From Extensimonas soli (lineage in GTDB: Bacteria; Pseudomonadota; Gammaproteobacteria; Burkholderiales; Burkholderiaceae_C), in NCBI RefSeq assembly GCF_029211265.1, contig NZ_JARGEL010000030.1, forward strand, positions 1 to 52,183: a stretch of 52,183 bases of DNA, read 5' to 3'. Positions 1 to 7,102 of this stretch are shown here, piece by piece. Position 1 is the stretch's first letter, and every line of letters begins with the position of its first letter. The translations under genes and the position numbers were made by a program. Below the pieces are notes generated by a model. The model worked only from the letters and a program-made list of their open reading frames with translations. It ran no database searches and was not told the origin of the DNA.

Positions 1-208
1 AGTTCGATACCCACCGATGCAGCGGTGGGGCGTCAGGACTCGCGCGGTACAGATCGAAGTAGAAGGCCATGAGCGCGCACTACCTGTATTGCGACGCCTA
101 ACGTAATGTATCCCGCAGATACTGCCGGATAAGCTGGACGGTGCGGGATATTCTTGGCACAGAATCGTCCTGAAAGTTGTTCTACATCAACGAGTTACGC
201 ACTTGATA
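1..208. other. non-coding flank upstream of integrase remnant, with a hairpin
   Basis: No convincing gene is visible here. A perfect 9-bp inverted repeat lies at 109-117 and 142-150 (TATCCCGCA / TGCGGGATA) around a 24-nt loop. A GCCTAAC heptamer at about 96-102 resembles one half of an integron recombination core, but no matching GTTRRRY partner is found, so an attC or attI site is not called. Confidence 0.4.
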
Positions 209-224
209 CTGTACGTATTTGCAG
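209..224 (+). promoter_or_regulatory. LexA (SOS) box upstream of integrase remnant
   Basis: The sequence CTG-N10-CAG (CTGTACGTATTTGCAG) fits the LexA operator consensus and lies 13 bp before the ATG of the integrase remnant. Integron integrase genes are known to be LexA-repressed, so the position is what an intact intI promoter would show. It now drives only a truncated frame. Confidence 0.7.
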
Positions 225-237
225 GTATAAATCAAGC

Positions 238-432
238 ATGAAATCCGGCACACCCACACCCGCTCTTCGCTTCACCCGCTTGCTCGACCAACTTCGGGGG
301 CGCATCCGGTATTTGCACTATAGCCGACAGACCGAGAAGGCGTACCTGTACGGGGTCCGGTTTTTCATCCGTTGGCATAGCCTTGCGGGGAGGCATGCTG
401 CACCCGTGCGACAGGAGGGCTGTGGAAGATAA
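238..432 (+). pseudogene. truncated integron-type tyrosine recombinase (IntI N-terminus)
   Basis: The ATG at 238 opens a 64-codon frame. Residues from about 14 to 48 match the SAM-like N-terminal domain of integron integrases: [15 protein letters not shown], then [18 protein letters not shown]. After about residue 48 the frame continues in unrelated residues and stops at 432. The whole catalytic domain with its R-H-R-Y residues is missing, so the protein cannot recombine DNA. The break lies just before two copies of the AATTGGGGTCAGA motif. A LexA box precedes the start. I am fairly sure of the family from the N-terminal domain alone, but a phage-type tyrosine integrase cannot be wholly excluded. 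Confidence 0.7.
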
Positions 433-470
433 TTGGGGTCAGAAGATAATTGGGGTCAGATTCGAATTTC
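429..470 (+). repeat. tandem AATTGGGGTCAGA motifs at a gene break
   Basis: Two copies of ATAATTGGGGTCAGA lie head to tail at about 429-460, and the second runs into TTCGAATT. A third occurrence of AATTGGGGTCAGATTC is at about 48935, again exactly where a frame is broken. The motif therefore marks recombination junctions, perhaps the end of a mobile element; its identity is not known from this sequence. Confidence 0.5.
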
Positions 471-530
471 TGCGGACATAGCTGGCCTCGGGAGGTTCGC
501 GGCGCACGGTGCCGCCACTCGTAGGTTTCC

Positions 531-702
531 AGGCGCGGGCGCGAGTTCAGGCCAGAATCGAGCGCCTGGCCGCTGAGAATGCCGGTGACGTCGAGCCTGT
601 GTGTAATGTAATGGGGTGAAGGCGTCTCCGAGTTGCGAATCAACTACGGTCCCGGTTACCGGGCGTATTTCAGGCAGCAGGGACGTGAGCTGATCATTCT
701 CC
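531..702 (+). pseudogene. remnant of a RelE/HigB-like toxin gene
   Basis: Two frames joined by a frameshift near 610 give RARVQARIERLAAENAGDVEPV and then GEGVSELRINYGPGYR followed by AYFRQQGRELIIL. These match the core of the RelE/ParE-superfamily addiction-module toxins related to HigB, which carry a V-x-E-L-R-I-x-Y-G-P-G-Y-R motif. The N-terminus, the GGDKSTQ-like C-terminus and any antitoxin gene are absent, and stop codons interrupt the frame. It is a dead gene between the integrase remnant and the nadM stop codon. Confidence 0.65.
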
Positions 703-731
703 CTCTGACTTTCGGCCAACTACGCCCAAAG

Positions 732-1880
732 TCAGACCGCCCGCGCCAACTCCGCCGCATCCGTGAGCCCCAAAAACTTGTCGAGGATGTGGAAGTGGTC
801 TTCAAAGAACTGGTCTTCCATGCCCGTGAGCGCGGCGATGGGCAGCCACTGCGCCTGCAGCGCATCGTCGTCGGCCTGCACGGCGGGGAAGGGGGCGTTG
901 CCGAGGTCGAAGTAGTGCGCGTGCGTGATGGTGCGGCCGCGCTGGCTGCGGTCGGGGTGGTCGAAGACGTGTACCTGGCGCAGCGCGGCGCGCAGGGCGG
1001 CTTCGGGCAGGGCGCAGTGCGTTTCTTCGGCGAGCTCGCGCAGGCACGATTGCCACAGGGTTTCTTTTTGCTCGATGAAGCCGCCGGGCACGGCGAGCTG
1101 GCCTTTGCCGGGCGCGTGCGCGCGGCGGATCACGAGCACGTGCTCCTGGCAGCGCAGCACGGCATCGACGGTGACGAACACGGGCGGGTAGGGCGCGCCG
1201 GCCCATGAGGCGCGGTAGTCGCGCAGCACGCGCCATTCGTGCTGCAGTGCGGCGTACTCGGGTTTTTGCGCAAAATCACGCAGAAAGGCAAGTGTGGCGG
1301 GCGGTATGTGCTCTTTCCATGGGAGCAAAGCGGCATCGACGGCGGCGAGGGTGGCGGCCGGGTCGGTGGCGGGATCGGCGAACAAGTCGGCGCTGCTGGA
1401 TGCGTCCGCTGCCGCGCTTGTGGGCGCAGCCGTGGCGGCGCCGAAGTAGGCGTCGCGCAGCGTGCTCGCATCGATGTCGCCCTGGCGCGGCAACGAAATC
1501 AGCTCCCAGCCGGGAAAGCTGCGCAGGTAGTTGCTCGTCGCGTCCTTGAAGTGGCCCACGAGCGCGATGCGTGCGCCCGGTGCTGTCAGCGCGGCCACGC
1601 CGCGGCGCACGGCCTGCGCCCACACGGGTTCGTCGTAGTAGTCGCGCACGGGCAGCAGCTGCAGGCGCGCGCGCTCGGCTGCGGGCAGGGCCTGGCGCAG
1701 CATGTCGGCGCGCTCCTGCCACGTGATGGGGTTGCGCGGCGAGCGCGCCTGCCAGGCCGAGCCTATGACCACGATCACCTGCCGCGCGCTGGCCAGCGCC
1801 TGGCGCAGCAGCGCGAGGTGCGCGTTGTGGACGGGCTCGAAGCGCCCGATGTAGATGGCGGTGTCGTAGGCTGCGGTCAT
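732..1880 (-). CDS. nadM: bifunctional NMN adenylyltransferase / Nudix hydrolase
   Basis: A 382-residue protein with two domains. Residues 9-21 hold the nucleotidyltransferase signature GRFEPVHNAH (HIGH-like), typical of NadM-type NMN adenylyltransferases that make NAD from NMN and ATP. Residues 267-288 hold a full Nudix box: GGFIEQKE, seven residues, then REL-x-EE. The fusion is known in bacteria, where the Nudix half is thought to hydrolyse ADP-ribose or related nucleotides in NAD recycling. The ATG at 1880 is chosen because the domain starts at once; the frame stays open upstream as a shadow of the next gene. It lies 50 bp downstream of the NlpC/P60 gene on the same strand, so cotranscription is likely. 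Confidence 0.9.
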   Translation of the reverse strand: MTAAYDTAIYIGRFEPVHNAHLALLRQALASARQVIVVIGSAWQARSPRNPITWQERADMLRQALPAAERARLQLLPVRDYYDEPVWAQAVRRGVAALTAPGARIALVGHFKDATSNYLRSFPGWELISLPRQGDIDASTLRDAYFGAATAAPTSAAADASSSADLFADPATDPAATLAAVDAALLPWKEHIPPATLAFLRDFAQKPEYAALQHEWRVLRDYRASWAGAPYPPVFVTVDAVLRCQEHVLVIRRAHAPGKGQLAVPGGFIEQKETLWQSCLRELAEETHCALPEAALRAALRQVHVFDHPDRSQRGRTITHAHYFDLGNAPFPAVQADDDALQAQWLPIAALTGMEDQFFEDHFHILDKFLGLTDAAELARAV

Positions 1881-1930
1881 GGAGAAGTGGTGGTGGATGG
1901 GGCGGGCTTGGGGGCGGGTGTGGTGTGTGC

Positions 1931-2554
1931 TCAGGCGGCCGCGAACGCCCGGCGCGCGCCGACGTAGCGGGTGCGAAAGTAGCCGGCCTCGAGCGAGTCG
2001 CGGCGCACGGTGCCGCCGCTCGATGGTGCATGCACGAATTGCGCCTGCCCCACGTAAATGCCCATGTGTGAAAACAGCGCGCCGGTGGTGTTGAAAAACA
2101 CCAGGTCGCCGCGCTGCAGTGCGTCGTCGTCCACCGGCTGCGTGGCTGCGGCCCATTCGGCGGTGCTGCGCGGCAGGCGGCGCGGCATCGCGCTGCCCTG
2201 GGCTACGTGGCTGAAGACGTAATACACGAGGCCGCTGCAGTCGAAGCCGCCGTGCGGCGAGTTGCCGCCGTAGGTGTAGGGTGTGTTGATGACCAGCGTG
2301 GCCAGCGCCACGGCTTCCTCGCGGCCGTGCGGGTCGAGCTCCAGCGGCGGCTGCGTCGCGGGTGGGGGCATGCGGCTGGCGCGCGTCTGCCAGGGCGGGG
2401 CGCTGCTGGCGGCGGCGTCGCCCGAGCGGCGCGGGGGGCTGCCGCATCCGGCCAGCACGAGCGCGCCGAGAAATCCCAGGGCGCCCAGGGCCAGCGGGCG
2501 GCGGGCAATGTATGTGTGCGGGTGCTGCGGTGGTGTTGCCAAATTGATGGTCAT
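1931..2554 (-). CDS. NlpC/P60-family (C40) cell-wall endopeptidase lipoprotein
   Basis: A 207-residue protein with a type II signal peptide: arginines, a hydrophobic stretch and a lipobox LAGC with Cys37. The C-terminal half is an NlpC/P60 domain with the catalytic Cys106 in GGFDCSGLV, His163 in FSHMGIYVG and a third polar residue near His175. Such enzymes cut D-gamma-glutamyl-diamino acid bonds in peptidoglycan stem peptides, here probably from the inner face of the outer membrane. The Shine-Dalgarno GGAGG and the ATG lie inside one end of the dispersed palindromic repeat at 2552-2600. It sits between metK and nadM on the same strand, with a 128-bp gap after metK. Confidence 0.88.
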   Translation of the reverse strand: MTINLATPPQHPHTYIARRPLALGALGFLGALVLAGCGSPPRRSGDAAASSAPPWQTRASRMPPPATQPPLELDPHGREEAVALATLVINTPYTYGGNSPHGGFDCSGLVYYVFSHVAQGSAMPRRLPRSTAEWAAATQPVDDDALQRGDLVFFNTTGALFSHMGIYVGQAQFVHAPSSGGTVRRDSLEAGYFRTRYVGARRAFAAA

Positions 2555-2600
2555 TTGGGCCTCCAGTGCTTATCCATCAACCACTGGCAGCTATTTTGTC
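2552..2600 (-). repeat. dispersed palindromic repeat, copy 1
   Basis: On the minus strand it reads ATAGCTGCCAG at the left and CTGGAGGCCCAAATG at the right, with 28 nt between the start of ATAGCT and the CTGGAGGCC box. Its right end is the ribosome binding site and start codon of the NlpC/P60 gene. Confidence 0.8.
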
Positions 2601-2682
2601 GATAGCTGCCAGCGTTGCCAAGACTTTGGCGCTGGCGGTTGTCTTTGCAGCACCATGGCGCGCAAGCGGCGGCCGTTGCGCC

Positions 2683-3870
2683 TCAAAGCCCCGCGGCGGC
2701 GCGCAGCAGCGCGGCTTTGTCGGTGCGCTCCCAGCTGAACTCGGGCTCTTCGCGGCCGAAGTGGCCGTAGGCGGCAGTTTTGCCGTAGATGGGGCGCTGC
2801 AGGTCGAGCATCTGGATGATGCCCTTGGGGCGCAGGTCGAAGTGTTCGCGCACGAGTTTGGCGATCTCGTGGTCGGGAAGGGCGCCCGTCCCTTCGGTGT
2901 AGATGGTGATGTTGATGGGCTCGGCCACGCCGATCGCATAAGAGACCTGGATCTGGCACTGGCGCGCCAGGCCCGCGGCGACGATGTTCTTGGCCACGTA
3001 GCGCGCGGCGTAGGCGGCCGAGCGGTCGACCTTGGTCGGGTCCTTGCCGCTGAAGGCGCCGCCGCCGTGCGGGCAGGCGCCGCCGTAGGTGTCGACGATG
3101 ATCTTGCGCCCGGTCAGGCCGCAGTCGCCCTGCGGCCCGCCGATCACGAAGCGCCCCGTGGGGTTGATGAGGTAGCGCGTGCCCGCCAGCCACTCCTTGG
3201 GCAGCACGGGCTTGATGATTTCCTCGATCACGGCCTCGATGAAGCTCGGCTTCATTTTGGTGGGCGTCTCGGACTGGTCGGGGTGGTGCTGCGTCGAAAG
3301 CACCACGGTGTCTATGCTGTGCGGCTTGCCATCGACGTAACGCAGCGTGATCTGGCTCTTGGCGTCGGGGCGCAGAAAGGGCAGGCGCCCGTCCTTGCGC
3401 AGCTGCGCCTGGCGCTCGACCAGGCGGTGCGCGTAATAGATGGGCGCGGGCATGAGCTCGGGCGTTTCGTCGCAGGCGTAGCCGAACATCAGGCCCTGGT
3501 CGCCCGCGCCGGTGTTGAGGTAGTCGTCGCTCGCATGGTCGACGCCCTGCGCGATGTCGTTGCTTTGCTTGTCGTAGGCCACGAGCACGGCGCAGCCTTT
3601 GTAATCGATGCCGTACTCGGTGTTGTCGTAGCCTATGCGGCGGATGGTGTCGCGCGCCACCTGGATGTAATCGACGTGCGCGTTGGTGCTGATTTCGCCG
3701 GCGAGCACCACCAGGCCGGTGTTGGTCAGCGTCTCGGCGGCCACGCGCGAGCGCGGGTCTTGCGCGAGCAGGGCGTCGAGGATGGCGTCGGAGATCTGGT
3801 CGGCCACCTTGTCGGGGTGGCCTTCGGAGACCGATTCGGACGTGAAGAGAAAGCTGTTCGCCAGTTCCAT
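2683..3870 (-). CDS. metK: S-adenosylmethionine synthetase
   Basis: A 395-residue protein of normal family length. It starts with the [13 protein letters not shown] motif and carries the ATP-site [12 protein letters not shown] and the phosphate-binding glycine-rich [19 protein letters not shown] motif of MetK. It makes SAM from methionine and ATP in the cytoplasm. The ATG at 3870 is preceded by CAGGAG. The divergent intergenic region with the acyltransferase gene is only 132 bp and contains two small hairpins in the metK leader. Identification is secure. Confidence 0.97.
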   Translation of the reverse strand: MELANSFLFTSESVSEGHPDKVADQISDAILDALLAQDPRSRVAAETLTNTGLVVLAGEISTNAHVDYIQVARDTIRRIGYDNTEYGIDYKGCAVLVAYDKQSNDIAQGVDHASDDYLNTGAGDQGLMFGYACDETPELMPAPIYYAHRLVERQAQLRKDGRLPFLRPDAKSQITLRYVDGKPHSIDTVVLSTQHHPDQSETPTKMKPSFIEAVIEEIIKPVLPKEWLAGTRYLINPTGRFVIGGPQGDCGLTGRKIIVDTYGGACPHGGGAFSGKDPTKVDRSAAYAARYVAKNIVAAGLARQCQIQVSYAIGVAEPINITIYTEGTGALPDHEIAKLVREHFDLRPKGIIQMLDLQRPIYGKTAAYGHFGREEPEFSWERTDKAALLRAAAGL

Positions 3871-3940
3871 TGAATAAACTCCTGTGTTTGCGGCTTTTGG
3901 GGCGTTGCCCTCGGCTCACAGGAGCTGTGGCGAACGCTTT
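3871..3940 (-). promoter_or_regulatory. metK 5' leader with two small hairpins
   Basis: On the minus strand the leader carries CACAG-CTC-CTGTG followed after a few bases by GGGC-AAC-GCCC, then a purine-rich stretch and the CAGGAG ribosome binding site. A structured leader in front of metK could be regulatory, but it does not match a SAM or SAH riboswitch that I can recall, so only the structure is reported. Confidence 0.35.
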
Positions 3941-4002
3941 AGCAGATTTGTTTTACGTCGCCCTGCAAGTTGCTCATTTAACTCAGCGACATTTTCATTC
4001 TA

Positions 4003-4845
4003 ATGCTTCTTTTCTGGCGTTTTTTGGCCACGCTGCCTTTGGGGCTGCTGCACGGCCTCGGGGCTGCACTCGGCTGGGTGGTGTTTGCGCTCTCGCCCAC
4101 GTACCGCCGGCGTTTTCTGGAGAACGCGGCGCAGGCCGGCTACGCGTTTGCGCAGGTGCGCGCGGCCGTGGGCCACGCGGGGCGCATGGTGGCCGAACTG
4201 CCGCGCCTGTGGCTGGGCCGGCCGCCGCCTTGCGCGCTGCACGGCGGCGATTGCGTCGAGCGCGCCTGGGCCGCGGGGCGGGGCATCGTGTTCCTCACGC
4301 CGCACCAGGGCTGCTTCGAGATGTCGGTGCAGAGGGCGGCGCAGCGCTGGAGCGCCGATCACGGGCCGATCACCGTGCTCTACCGGCCCGCGCGCCAGGC
4401 CTGGCTCGCGCGCTTGCAGGAAACGGCGCGCAACCGCCCCGGCGTGCAGGCCGTGCCCACCTCGCTCGCGGGCGTGCGCAGCATGATCCGGGTCTTGCGC
4501 CGCGGCGGCGCCGTAGGCCTGCTGCCCGACCAGGTGCCGCCCGAGGGGCAGGGGCTGTGGGCGCCGTTTTTTGGCCGCCCAGCCTACACCATGACGCTCG
4601 CCGCGCGCCTCGCGCAGCAAACGGGGGCGGCCATAGTGCTCGCGCGCTGCGAGCGGCGGCCTTGGGGGCGCGGCTACGTATTGCATTTCGAACCCGGCCC
4701 AGAGCTCGCCCCCGACATGGAAGTCGCGCTGCGGCAGATCAACGAGGCCATGGAAAAGCTGATCCGCGCCTGCCCCGAGCAATACCTGTGGGGCTACGGG
4801 CGCTACAAAAAACCGCGTGTGGAACGCACGGAGGCTGCGGCATGA
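4003..4845 (+). CDS. LpxL/HtrB-family lysophospholipid (lipid A) acyltransferase
   Basis: A 280-residue protein with an N-terminal hydrophobic segment (residues 1-30) and the LpxL/LpxM acyltransferase fold. The H-x4-E catalytic motif is in TPHQGCFEMSV, and LLPDQVPPEGQG is the usual substrate-site segment. The enzyme transfers an acyl chain to a lipid A precursor or related lysolipid at the inner membrane. No clear Shine-Dalgarno precedes the ATG. Its stop codon overlaps the start of a second acyltransferase (ATGA), so the two are translationally coupled. Which acyl position each one serves cannot be read from the sequence. Confidence 0.88.
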   Translation: MLLFWRFLATLPLGLLHGLGAALGWVVFALSPTYRRRFLENAAQAGYAFAQVRAAVGHAGRMVAELPRLWLGRPPPCALHGGDCVERAWAAGRGIVFLTPHQGCFEMSVQRAAQRWSADHGPITVLYRPARQAWLARLQETARNRPGVQAVPTSLAGVRSMIRVLRRGGAVGLLPDQVPPEGQGLWAPFFGRPAYTMTLAARLAQQTGAAIVLARCERRPWGRGYVLHFEPGPELAPDMEVALRQINEAMEKLIRACPEQYLWGYGRYKKPRVERTEAAA

Positions 4846-5750
4846 TGCAGCAACAAGAAAAGAAGACGGACAAAGGCTCGCTCGGCGGGCGCCTGGGCGT
4901 GGCCTTCATGCATGTGCTCGCGCCGCTGCCGCTGCCCGTGCTGCGCGCGCTCGGCTGGGGTGTTGGCCAGGTGCTGTACGTGCTTGCGGCGCATCGGCGC
5001 AAGATCGCACTGCGCAATCTGGAGCTGTGCTTTCCGCAGGTGCCGCCGCGCCAGCGCCGGCGCTGGGCGCGCGAGAGCTTCGTGGCGTTTTGCCAGACCT
5101 GGCTGGACCGCAGCTGGCTCTGGTTCGGCCCGCGCGCGCTGGTCGAGCGCCGCGTCCAGCTGCAAGGCGCCATCGAGGAACTCGAAGGCGACACGCCGAC
5201 CATCATCTTCGCGCCGCATTTTTACGGCATGGACGCGGGCGGGCTTGCGCTGCCGCTGCGCACGAGCCGCGCCTTCACCTCGATTTTTTCCACGCACCCC
5301 AACCCCGCCATAGACGCCTGGCTGCGCGCGGGGCGCCAGCGCTTTGGCGACGTGCGCATGCTCAACCGCGCCGACGGCGTCAAACCCATCATCGCCAATC
5401 TGCGCCAGGGCGGCTTGCTGTATTTGTTGCCGGACATGGACTTTGGCGCCAAGGATTCAGTGTTTGTGCCCTTTTACGGCGTGCCCGCGGCCACCGTGCC
5501 TTCGCTGTCGCGCTTCGCGCGCCTGGGGCGGGCCAAGGTGGTGGGCATGTTCACACGCATCACGCCCGAGGGCTACGTGGCCGAGCTCACGCCCGCCTGG
5601 CCCGATTTTCCGAGCGACGACGCGGAAGCCGACACCGCCGAGATGAACCGGCGCCTGCAAAGCTACATCGACACCATGCCAGGCCAGTATTACTGGGTGC
5701 ACCGGCGCTTCAAGACGCGCCCGCCCGGCGAGCCTTCGGTTTACGAGTGA
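4842..5750 (+). CDS. second LpxL-family lipid A acyltransferase
   Basis: A 302-residue paralogue of the preceding gene. The catalytic H-x4-D motif is in FAPHFYGMDAGG, and LLPDMDFGAKDSVFVPFYG follows the usual pattern. The N-terminus is longer and begins with a charged stretch (MMQQQEKKTDKG). The ATG at 4842 overlaps the previous stop, and a second Met follows at once. Two tandem acyltransferases beside metK suggest one adds a primary secondary-acyl chain to Kdo2-lipid IVA and the other a further one, but their order is inference. The frame ends at 5750, immediately before a repeat with an inserted MITE. Confidence 0.88.
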   Translation: MMQQQEKKTDKGSLGGRLGVAFMHVLAPLPLPVLRALGWGVGQVLYVLAAHRRKIALRNLELCFPQVPPRQRRRWARESFVAFCQTWLDRSWLWFGPRALVERRVQLQGAIEELEGDTPTIIFAPHFYGMDAGGLALPLRTSRAFTSIFSTHPNPAIDAWLRAGRQRFGDVRMLNRADGVKPIIANLRQGGLLYLLPDMDFGAKDSVFVPFYGVPAATVPSLSRFARLGRAKVVGMFTRITPEGYVAELTPAWPDFPSDDAEADTAEMNRRLQSYIDTMPGQYYWVHRRFKTRPPGEPSVYE

Positions 5751-5759
5751 AATTGGCCT

Positions 5760-5928
5760 CTAGGAGCCTGTCGGGCTTTGGAGTCGTCGGCTGCGAATGC
5801 GCCGCAGCGGCCCATTTTTTACCGTCTTCTTGCCCCATAGTCCCGCTATGGGGCGGCGAATCCGGCAAAAACTGGTCTCGCTGGGGCACCTTCTCGCTTT
5901 CGACGCCCAAAGTCCGACAGGCTCCTAG
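5760..5928 (+). mobile_element. 169-bp MITE-like element, copy A
   Basis: Terminal inverted repeats are CTAGGAGCCTGTCGGGCTTT at the left and AAAGTCCGACAGGCTCCTAG at the right (19 of 20 paired). The centre holds a hairpin, CCCCATAG-TCCCG-CTATGGGG. There is no room for a transposase. Flanks 5750-5759 and 5929-5960 join into a dispersed palindromic repeat if the element and one CTAG are removed, so CTAG is probably the target duplication. Copy B at 6802 is the same element in the opposite orientation. Confidence 0.8.
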
Positions 5929-5960
5929 CCAAGGCAGAACAAGCGCTGACAGCTATCGTT
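5929..5960 (-). repeat. dispersed palindromic repeat, copy 2 (split by MITE A)
   Basis: On the minus strand this reads CGATAGCTGTCAGCGCTTG; its other end, CTAGAGGCCAATTTC, lies at 5749-5763 beyond the MITE. Removing the MITE restores the 28-nt spacing seen in the other copies. Confidence 0.75.
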
Positions 5961-5969
5961 TTGGTATTT

Positions 5970-6752
5970 TCAGGTGCCGCCCTCGGTGGGTTCCGGGGCG
6001 GGTGCGGCAGGCGTGGGCGACGTGGCAGGTACTGTGGCCGTGTCCGTGGCCGTGGCCGTGGCCGTGGCCGTGGTGGGATGTGCCCATTGCCACAGCAGCT
6101 GCGCGACGTCTTCCACGCCCTGCTTTTTGAGCGCAGAAAACAGCCGCACCTCGCCGCCGCCGGCCTGCAGGCGCGTGATCGACAGCACCTTGGCCTGTTC
6201 GGCGCGCGTGAGCTTGTCGGCCTTGGTGAGCAGCACGAGGAACTTGAGCCCCTGCTCGACGCGCGGGCGCATGATTTCGAGCAGCGCCTCGTCGAGCTCG
6301 GTGAGCCCCAGGCGCGGATCGCACAGCAGCACGATGCCGCTCAGGCTCGTGCGGCTCACGAGGTAGTTCACCATCACCTGCTGCCAGCGCTGCTTGTCGC
6401 TGCGCGACACCGCGGCGTAGCCGTAGCCCGGCAGGTCGGCAAACACGGCGTCGGTCACGCCCTGCCTGCCCAGCGCGAACAGATTGATGTGCTGCGTGCG
6501 CCCGGGCCGTTTGGAGGCAAAGGCCAGCTGCTTTTGCTGCGTGAGCGTGTTGATGCAGGTCGATTTGCCCGCATTCGAGCGGCCCACGAAGGCGATTTCG
6601 GGCACCTCGACGGGCGGCAGCTGGTGCAACTGCGCGGCGGTCGTGAAAAAGCGCGCGGTGTGCAGCCAGCCCATGGCGGTCTTGGCGTCGGGCGCTGCGG
6701 CGGCGGTTGCAGGGGTTGCGGCAGCCTGCGGGGTGGGAGAATCGGTGGTCAT
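5970..6752 (-). CDS. engB: ribosome biogenesis GTP-binding protein YsxC/EngB
   Basis: A 260-residue TRAFAC-class GTPase. The G1 motif GRSNAGKST is near residue 54, the G3 motif DLPGYG near 103 and the G4 motif TKAD near 167. EngB acts in assembly of the large ribosomal subunit and is usually essential. The ATG at 6752 is chosen because MTTDSPTPQ begins just ahead of a variable linker; upstream sequence in the same frame is the MITE. The C-terminus is extended past the family's usual end by an Ala-Thr-rich tail encoded by a hexanucleotide repeat. The gene is enclosed by two inverted MITE copies and is divergent from the cytochrome c4 gene. Confidence 0.94.
   Translation of the reverse strand: MTTDSPTPQAAATPATAAAAPDAKTAMGWLHTARFFTTAAQLHQLPPVEVPEIAFVGRSNAGKSTCINTLTQQKQLAFASKRPGRTQHINLFALGRQGVTDAVFADLPGYGYAAVSRSDKQRWQQVMVNYLVSRTSLSGIVLLCDPRLGLTELDEALLEIMRPRVEQGLKFLVLLTKADKLTRAEQAKVLSITRLQAGGGEVRLFSALKKQGVEDVAQLLWQWAHPTTATATATATDTATVPATSPTPAAPAPEPTEGGT
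6034..6073 (+). repeat. GTGGCC hexanucleotide tandem repeat inside engB
   Basis: About six to seven units of GTGGCC, one with a T substitution, run through the 3' part of engB. On the coding strand they give alternating Ala-Thr residues. A change in unit number would keep the frame and only alter the tail length. Confidence 0.85.
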
Positions 6753-6801
6753 TGCTGAAGAAGTAGGAGCGCGGGAAAAGAGCGCGGGGAAAGAGCGGCG
6801 G

Positions 6802-6970
6802 CTAGCAGCCTGTCGGACTTTAGGCGTCGAAAGCGAGAATGGGCCCCAGCGAGGCCAGTTTTTGCCGGATTCGCAGCCCCATAGCGGGACTATGGGGCAA
6901 GAAGACGGTAAAAAATGGGCCGCTGCGGCGCATGCGCAGCCGACGGTTCCAAAGTCCGACAGGCTGCTAG
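6802..6970 (-). mobile_element. 169-bp MITE-like element, copy B (inverted)
   Basis: The terminal inverted repeats, CTAGCAGCCTGTCGGACTTT and its exact reverse complement, are perfect over 20 bp. Its reverse complement matches copy A at all but about 11 of 169 positions by eye. It fills most of the gap between engB and the promoter of the cytochrome gene. No coding capacity is seen. Confidence 0.8.
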
Positions 6971-7053
6971 GGCACGGGCGCGCGAGCGCGGCGCACAAAG
7001 GTGCCCGGCCGCGCGGTGCGCCAAGGGGATGCAGCAGGGCCGGGGCCGCATTG

Positions 7054-7059
7054 TAGAAT
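7054..7059 (+). promoter_or_regulatory. probable -10 box of the cytochrome c4 gene
   Basis: TAGAAT lies 44 bp before the start codon, in the arrangement common in this group. No clear -35 element is visible. Confidence 0.4.
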
Positions 7060-7102
7060 CGCCCCGTTTTGCGCATTCCTCCAACGATACAGACCCTCGA
7101 AT

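Noticed and set aside
90-190. attC or attI site beside the integrase remnant
   Set aside because: A GCCTAAC heptamer and an inverted repeat are present but no matching GTTRRRY core with proper spacing.
732-2447. A single 571-residue frame spanning nadM and part of the lipoprotein gene
   Set aside because: The part upstream of 1880 is the NlpC/P60 gene read out of frame; the NMN adenylyltransferase signature begins right after the ATG at 1880.
3871-3940. Known SAM or SAH riboswitch before metK
   Set aside because: The hairpins do not follow the consensus core of any SAM or SAH riboswitch I can recall; only structure is reported.
6034-6073. CRISPR-like array
   Set aside because: It is a simple hexanucleotide repeat without spacers; no CRISPR array or cas gene is in the window.
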